A stretch of 64,000 nucleotides of DNA from Psychrobacter sp. UBA5136. GTDB taxonomy: Bacteria > Pseudomonadota > Gammaproteobacteria > Pseudomonadales > Moraxellaceae. Below are positions 59,590-64,000 of this stretch, one piece after another. The notes beneath the pieces were generated by a model. The model did not search any database. It was not told the DNA's origin and saw only the letters and a program-made list of their open reading frames with translations. Position numbers and translations under genes: made by a program. Numbering within the stretch: the first letter of the stretch is position 1; each line of letters opens with the position of its first letter. The stretch covers positions 1 to 64,000 of the forward strand of contig NZ_DHYG01000003.1 of assembly GCF_002414005.1 (NCBI RefSeq), read 5' to 3'.

Positions 59590-59937
59590 ATGTTTAGATT
59601 TGCGGATGCGCCAGAATGCTTAAAGATTTTCGGTAAAAAAGGAAACTCTTATTTTCATTTATCCTGATATCCGCTATCATTTGCAACACTGAATAACGAG
59701 ATGTGAAGGTAAACCTAAATAGCTGTAAAATGATGAATAGCCTGATCGCTACTTAACGATAACGAGTTTGGGTTAAGTTAAGAGGTTTTTATCATTGATA
59801 CATCAGTATTTGATAGGTGTTTGGATGTTGTTATCTTAAGCCTATAAACTTAAGTTATTTCTTTCTCTATCGTTTTTTAAAGCTTTGGGTTTAGCTCACG
59901 GCCAACTTATCTATTAATTTACAAGGTCCCTGTGATA
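59590..59937. other. Spacer between rpsA and ihfB
   Basis: About 350 bp, AT-rich, without recognisable gene. It should contain the ihfB promoter. I see no clear hairpin. Confidence 0.5.
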
Positions 59938-60243
59938 ATGCAGCAAGCAATTAACAAGTCCGAATTTATTAGTAATCTGAGTGCGAATTGTGACAACATA
60001 ACGGATACCGTTGTCGATGATGCAGTACGCGAAATATTAAATTTGATGACCGATACATTAGCCAATGACGGGCGTGTAGAGGTGCGCGGCTTTGGTAGTT
60101 TTTGTCTTCATCATCGCCGCGCCCGTATGGGACGCAACCCTAAGACGGGTGAAAGCGTACCCGTACCTGCCAAAGCGATTCCACACTTTAAACCCGGCAA
60201 AGCTCTACGGGAAGCCGTCAATGATAAGGTAGCAAACGGTTAA
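59938..60243 (+). CDS. ihfB: IHF beta subunit
   Basis: DNA-bending integration host factor subunit, pairs with IhfA encoded elsewhere. 101 residues from ATG 59938 (MQQAINKSEF); a GTG six bases earlier is the alternative. The HU/IHF fold signature VEVRGFGSFCLHHRRARMG and NPKTGESVPVPAKAIPHFKPG is complete, with the DNA-intercalating Pro in the NPKTG arm. It lies in the conserved rpsA-ihfB-lapA order and is probably co-transcribed with lapA, 73 bp downstream. Confidence 0.96.
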   Translation: MQQAINKSEFISNLSANCDNITDTVVDDAVREILNLMTDTLANDGRVEVRGFGSFCLHHRRARMGRNPKTGESVPVPAKAIPHFKPGKALREAVNDKVANG

Positions 60244-60316
60244 TAAAGCGGAGCCGTCAGCATGTTGCGTTCTTTGTTAAACGGTTCACACGCTTCAACA
60301 AAAAAGGAGACGTCTG

Positions 60317-60727
60317 ATGCGCATTTTACTGCTGGTATTACTGTTTTTAAGCTTTGCTTATGCGCTTGGTTTGGTATTGGCCAATAATACGGAAGTCGGG
60401 GTGAACCTGCTATTTTCACAAGCACCGACGATGAATTTGGGCTTATTGCTGATCCTTTGCTTAATATTAGGTATCGTTATTGGGATGCTACTTGCGTTGC
60501 TCGTTTTTCGTGTCCTACAAAATAAGTGGGAAATCTCGCGTCTGCAAAAATTGAATGCCAATTTACAAGAGCAGGTGACGCAAGCCAATATCGTCATTGA
60601 CCGGCAAGCGAACGCGCCGTCGGTACAAGAGGCGGTTTATAGTGCCGCAGCGAGCAATGGGCACGATAGTAGCCTGACTAACCCAGACGACAGTGCGTCT
60701 TTAACCAAGCAAAAGCGCGATTATTGA
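60317..60727 (+). CDS. lapA: LapA-domain inner-membrane protein
   Basis: 136 residues. Two membrane helices (about 3-23 and 43-68) are followed by a coiled-coil cytoplasmic segment (about 75-100) and a polar tail, as in DUF1049/LapA (YciS). In E. coli LapA works with LapB to control LpxC degradation and so LPS level, which links it to the lipid A genes in this window. No lapB gene follows; pyrF does, after 71 bp. AAAAGGAG precedes the ATG. Confidence 0.85.
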   Translation: MRILLLVLLFLSFAYALGLVLANNTEVGVNLLFSQAPTMNLGLLLILCLILGIVIGMLLALLVFRVLQNKWEISRLQKLNANLQEQVTQANIVIDRQANAPSVQEAVYSAAASNGHDSSLTNPDDSASLTKQKRDY

Positions 60728-60798
60728 GTGCTGACCAAGCATTTTGTATTAGTACATTTATATAATCATTTAATAAACTGATAAAAAGTGGCGCAACT

Positions 60799-61497
60799 AT
60801 GAACAACACCATCAATTCTCCAGTCATCGTTGCACTGGATAATATGACTAAAGATGCCTCTTTAGCGCTGGCGGACCAATTAGATCCAGCATTATGTCGG
60901 TTAAAAGTAGGGAAAGAGCTGTTTACCCGCTGCGGTCCAGAGATAGTCAAAGCGCTACAGCAGCGGGATTTTGACGTGTTTTTGGACTTGAAATTCCACG
61001 ACATTCCGAATACCACAGCACAAGCGGTGTTAGCAGCGGCCGAGCTTGGCGTATGGATGGTCAACGTGCATGCGAGCGCGGGCTTAGAGGCGATGTCATT
61101 GGCCAAGCAGCGTTTGATGGACGGTAATTTTGAGACATTGCTGATTGCCGTTACTGTGCTGACTTCTATGGACAATCAAGCACTCATACAAACGGGTATC
61201 ACTGATGGCTTAGATGCACAAGTGAGCCGTTTGGCACAATTGACCAAGCAAGCTGGGCTTGATGGCGTGGTTTGCTCAGCGCAAGAGGCCAAGACACTTA
61301 AGGCATTATGTGGTCAAGACTTTAAGCTCGTCACCCCGGGTATTCGTTTACTAGACGACAATGCGGATGATCAAAAACGCATCTGTACGCCGCAACAAGC
61401 GTTGACAGATGGCTCTGATTATTTGGTGATAGGCCGTTCAATTACGCAAGCAGCAGACCCTGCGGCTAAATTACAATTGATATTTAACGGTATTTAG
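60799..61497 (+). CDS. pyrF: PyrF, orotidine 5'-phosphate decarboxylase
   Basis: Last step of UMP synthesis. 232 residues, TIM barrel. The catalytic Lys-Asp cluster is visible as [12 protein letters not shown] near residue 60, VIVALDNM is the first strand, and VTPGIRL plus [13 protein letters not shown] bind phosphate. Length and motifs match class I bacterial PyrF. It follows lapA as in several gammaproteobacteria and is closed by a terminator. Confidence 0.97.
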   Translation: MNNTINSPVIVALDNMTKDASLALADQLDPALCRLKVGKELFTRCGPEIVKALQQRDFDVFLDLKFHDIPNTTAQAVLAAAELGVWMVNVHASAGLEAMSLAKQRLMDGNFETLLIAVTVLTSMDNQALIQTGITDGLDAQVSRLAQLTKQAGLDGVVCSAQEAKTLKALCGQDFKLVTPGIRLLDDNADDQKRICTPQQALTDGSDYLVIGRSITQAADPAAKLQLIFNGI

Positions 61498-61520
61498 CGC
61501 TAGAGATTGACAGAAACATA

Positions 61521-61549
61521 AAAAGACAGCCTAATCCGCTGTCTTTTTT
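61521..61549. terminator. Terminator after pyrF
   Basis: AAAAGACAGC and GCTGTCTTTT around CTAATCC, then TT. Confidence 0.9.
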
Positions 61550-61672
61550 ACTTTTTGCCGCCCAACAAAAAGGTGCTACACTGGTTAAGTCTATGCTCAT
61601 AAGAGTCTTAGGTAGTGGGCTTAGAAAAGGGCAATTCTTTGCAAACAGTGTGATTAAATAATAGTAGATGCT

Positions 61673-62470
61673 ATGAAATTACAGATTTTGAGCGACTTAC
61701 ATATTGATAGTTATGCGCGGCAGTCGCATCCGCTAGGGCGCATCCCTAAAACGGACGCAGACGTGGTGCTAGTAGCGGGAGACACTGCCAATAGCGATAG
61801 CGGTATGCCATGGCTACAAGAGCAAGCAGCGCACTTACAGGTGCCTTTGCTTACCATCGCGGGCAATCATGAATACTTCGGCGAAGATGTGCTGCATTTT
61901 GATAAAAAGCTCGCAACTTGGGACAATTACAATACCGAGTTACAGCAAGGCGTGCGCGTCTTACAGTGTCAGCATATTGATATCGGTGAGGTGCGGATTT
62001 TAGGCTGTACGTTGTGGACGGATTATCAGTATCAAGCCAATGCCGACACCATGGCAGCTGCTAGGCGTTTTATGCGCGACTATAAACAAATTTATGCCGG
62101 TAGCGAGCTATTTTCACCCGAAGTATCGATGCAAATTCATGCTCAGCACCGTCAATGGCTGCAGCAGGCCCTGATGACTGCCAAAGCATTGGGCAAAAAA
62201 ACCGTTGTCATGAGCCATCATAGTATCAGTCCGTTATCGGTCTCTGAAAAATTTGCTAACTTACCGAGTAACGCCGCCTTTGTCAGTGATTTATCAAGCT
62301 GGATGCATGAGGATTGGGCGCCTGCCCTTTGGGTGCACGGACATACGCATGAAGCCTTTGATTATCAAATTAACAAAACAAGGGTGATAGTCAATCCGCG
62401 CGCTTATCCCAATGAAGTGAGCAGTACCGAGTTGGCATTCATCTGGAACAAAGTAGTGGATATCGGATAA
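61673..62470 (+). CDS. Calcineurin-like metallophosphoesterase
   Basis: 265 residues. All five metal-binding motifs of the family are visible in order: DLHIDSY, VAGDTANS, AGNHEYFG, SHHSISP and HGHTHEAFDY. Such enzymes cleave phosphomonoesters or diesters; substrate unknown. The start is ATG 61673 with no strong ribosome binding site. No operon partner: a terminator lies upstream, and the next gene begins about 106 bp downstream. Confidence 0.88.
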   Translation: MKLQILSDLHIDSYARQSHPLGRIPKTDADVVLVAGDTANSDSGMPWLQEQAAHLQVPLLTIAGNHEYFGEDVLHFDKKLATWDNYNTELQQGVRVLQCQHIDIGEVRILGCTLWTDYQYQANADTMAAARRFMRDYKQIYAGSELFSPEVSMQIHAQHRQWLQQALMTAKALGKKTVVMSHHSISPLSVSEKFANLPSNAAFVSDLSSWMHEDWAPALWVHGHTHEAFDYQINKTRVIVNPRAYPNEVSSTELAFIWNKVVDIG

Positions 62471-62576
62471 GCCATTTTAACCAAGCGTCTATAGCAAGAC
62501 TTAAAAGCATCAGCTATATTGCAACTGACTTTATATTTTGTTCATTCCTATTAAAAAATCTGCTACGCTTACTACC

Positions 62577-63413
62577 ATGAGTAAAATACCTAATAAAATC
62601 CCAGCAAGACTACCGGCTGAAAAGTCTGTTAGCCACCGGCCAAGCGCACCTGCGCCTTCTCACTTACCCGACAGTATGATGTCTTCGGTTGGCTTGCTGC
62701 CGGCGGATAAAAGGCTGATTTTATTTACCAGACACTCATTGCGTGAGCGCTCTGATGGTAATGGTTTTGCTAGTTATCAGTTGCCGCTGACGCCCAAAGG
62801 CCGCGTATTAGCAAAGTCTTGGGGTCGCTGGCTGGCAGAGCATCTGCCGTATTCGCTCGATGTCGATAGTATCTCAAGTCCGATTGGCCGCTGTATTGAT
62901 ACCGCACAGCTGATGCAAGAAGGGGCGGGGCTACGACGTGATATTGCCCATCAGTCGTTGTTGGTTGAACCCGGTAGCCTTGTGACCGAGCCGGACATTG
63001 CTAACCCCATTTTTAAAGAAATTGGCGTCCTTAATTTTATCAATCGCTTCTTACAGGGCAACCTTGAAGGCACTAAAAACGCTTATCAAGGGGGTCTTGA
63101 TATTTTGTCGCTGTTTTATCAAAACCAACCTAAGCAGGGGCATTTAATGCTCGCCGTCAGCCATGATACTTTGCTATCGGCATTTTTGGCGGTGATGCTA
63201 GACGTGGCTGAGATTAATTGGAATGATTGGCCAAAGATGATGGAAGGTGTGTTTTTATGGTTTGATGATAAGCCATTTGAGCAGGCCAGTGCGTATTTCG
63301 TTTGGCGTGGTAAAGTCTATATCCGCCCAATCAGCGATTTATTGCAAGGTTACCGCGCCGCAGGCTTTCACCCGAGTAAACTGCTGTTACCGCCAGAAGT
63401 AAAATGGACCTAA
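62577..63413 (+). CDS. Histidine phosphatase superfamily protein (variant RHS motif)
   Basis: About 278 residues from ATG 62577 (MSKIPNK); a TTG at 62538 would add 13 residues. The domain is of the phosphoglycerate mutase type. The phospho-accepting His is near residue 53 in LFTRHSLRER, where RHS replaces the common RHG. SSPIGRCIDTAQLM corresponds to the second Arg motif and VSHDTLLSAFLAVML to the C-terminal catalytic His. The first 45 residues are Pro/Ser/Lys-rich. Substrate not predictable. It shares no clear operon with its neighbours. Confidence 0.82.
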   Translation: MSKIPNKIPARLPAEKSVSHRPSAPAPSHLPDSMMSSVGLLPADKRLILFTRHSLRERSDGNGFASYQLPLTPKGRVLAKSWGRWLAEHLPYSLDVDSISSPIGRCIDTAQLMQEGAGLRRDIAHQSLLVEPGSLVTEPDIANPIFKEIGVLNFINRFLQGNLEGTKNAYQGGLDILSLFYQNQPKQGHLMLAVSHDTLLSAFLAVMLDVAEINWNDWPKMMEGVFLWFDDKPFEQASAYFVWRGKVYIRPISDLLQGYRAAGFHPSKLLLPPEVKWT

Positions 63414-63454
63414 GCATTTTACTACGCGTTTAATATTTTTAACAGCTAGCTTTT

Positions 63455-63482
63455 AACGGTTCACTTTCAACTGTTCACTTTC
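63455..63482 (+). repeat. 14-bp tandem duplication after the histidine phosphatase gene
   Basis: AACGGTTCACTTTC followed by AACTGTTCACTTTC, one mismatch. Confidence 0.7.
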
Positions 63483-63492
63483 GAGCAGGCAT

Positions 63493-63535
63493 AAAAAAAC
63501 CTTGCCCCAGTATGAAAACCAGTAGCAAGGTTTTG
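63493..63535 (-). terminator. Terminator of rpsT
   Basis: On the minus strand AAAACCTTGC pairs with GCAAGGTTTT, followed by a T run (the A tract at 63493-63499 on +). Confidence 0.85.
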
Positions 63536-63580
63536 GTCATGATGCTATCAAAGCGTCATGCGGTCTAAACGTGAACGATC

Positions 63581-63847
63581 TTAAGCTTGTAAGCCTTTGA
63601 TGGTTTTGTTTAGGCGGCTCTTACGACGAGCAGCTTTATTCTTATGAATAATACCTTTGTCAGCCATACGATCAAGAACCGGTACCGCTTTTTTGTAAGC
63701 TTCGGTAGCCGCGTCATAATCTTTAGCCGCGATAGCCGCATCAACACGTTTTAAATAAGTACGAACCATAGAGCGTTGTGACGCAGAGTTCTGACGACGT
63801 TTGGTGTTTTGACGGGCGCGTTTACGAGCTTGTGCAGTATTAGCCAC
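63581..63847 (-). CDS. rpsT: Ribosomal protein S20
   Basis: 88 residues, Lys/Arg/Ala-rich three-helix protein of the 30S subunit. It starts [17 protein letters not shown] after the initiator, and has [18 protein letters not shown] near the end. The start is GTG 63847 behind AAGGAGATACGC; the longer open frame to 63910 adds an unrelated hydrophobic segment. A GTG or UUG start also occurs in other rpsT genes and is linked to autoregulation in E. coli. The gene is monocistronic with its own terminator. Confidence 0.97.
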   Translation of the reverse strand: MANTAQARKRARQNTKRRQNSASQRSMVRTYLKRVDAAIAAKDYDAATEAYKKAVPVLDRMADKGIIHKNKAARRKSRLNKTIKGLQA

Positions 63848-64000
63848 GCGTATCTCCTTGATAAAGACAGATAAAAATAGGAATGTTGATTGCAATAATG
63901 GGTTTAACAATCATCGGTGACGAGCAGCCTCTCGCCAAACATGATGTCGATGTCTGTTATTAGGGCACTTATCTATGATTTAAAGTGCCAAATAGTAATA
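63848..64000. promoter_or_regulatory. Upstream region of rpsT, window edge
   Basis: It should include the rpsT promoter. A hairpin-forming GGCACTT/AAGTGCC pair lies at 63964-63989 with a 12-nt loop. The next gene is outside the window. Confidence 0.45.

Noticed and set aside
60678..61175. 165-codon open frame on - across lapA and pyrF
   Set aside because: Antisense to pyrF, low complexity, no start signal.

Overview
The window looks like a chromosomal core region of a gammaproteobacterium of the family Moraxellaceae, most likely Psychrobacter. This rests on moderate GC content, AT-rich spacers, gene order (amgK-murU divergent from lptD-surA; rpsA-ihfB-lapA-pyrF; clpS-clpA), a HemP with a Fur-like site, and low-complexity Asn/Asp/Ser-rich extensions on envelope proteins. 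The genus is an inference from general knowledge, not from a search. I see no rRNA or tRNA gene, prophage, insertion sequence or CRISPR array.

Layout. Bases 1-7000 carry an envelope biogenesis cluster on + (end of an upstream gene, rseP, bamA, lpxD, fabZ, lpxA). It lacks the skp gene that usually sits between bamA and lpxD. A sodium-coupled transporter follows, then tgt and asd on -, and an endonuclease/exonuclease/phosphatase family gene on +. The spacer at 13105-13588 contains what reads as a GacA-activated, RsmA/CsrA-titrating small RNA. It has a GacA-type upstream box, a -10, GGA motifs in hairpin loops and an intrinsic terminator. surA and lptD (-) face the peptidoglycan recycling pair amgK-murU (+). 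A cyanide-insensitive type cytochrome bd oxidase operon (-) follows, including a 38-codon GTG-start DUF2474-like subunit. After it come a large lipoprotein hydrolase, a TPR protein, coq7 and an LplT-like MFS carrier (all -).

Bases 30900-39750 hold tamA-tamB (+), separated by a 76-bp palindromic repeat-like element. hemP (-) with a Fur-like box comes next, then a Nudix/ThiE-like fusion, a lipocalin with a long disordered N-terminus, a long-form GAPDH, obg, proB, hemE, argC, a DUF6776-like membrane protein, clpS, clpA, ung, tadA, cmk, rpsA, ihfB, lapA, pyrF, a metallophosphoesterase and a histidine phosphatase (all +). rpsT (-) is at the right end.

How the genes work together. Much of the window builds the outer membrane: lipid A synthesis (LpxA, LpxD), FabZ, LPS insertion (LptD), beta-barrel folding (SurA, BamA, TamA, TamB), stress proteolysis (RseP) and phospholipid handling (LplT-like). 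The rest is housekeeping: translation, amino acid, haem and pyrimidine synthesis, proteolysis and DNA repair. A cross-cutting pattern is the large number of short imperfect tandem duplications (12-29 bp units, usually 2-3 copies, often about 15 bp) in spacers, across stop codons and inside disordered coding segments.
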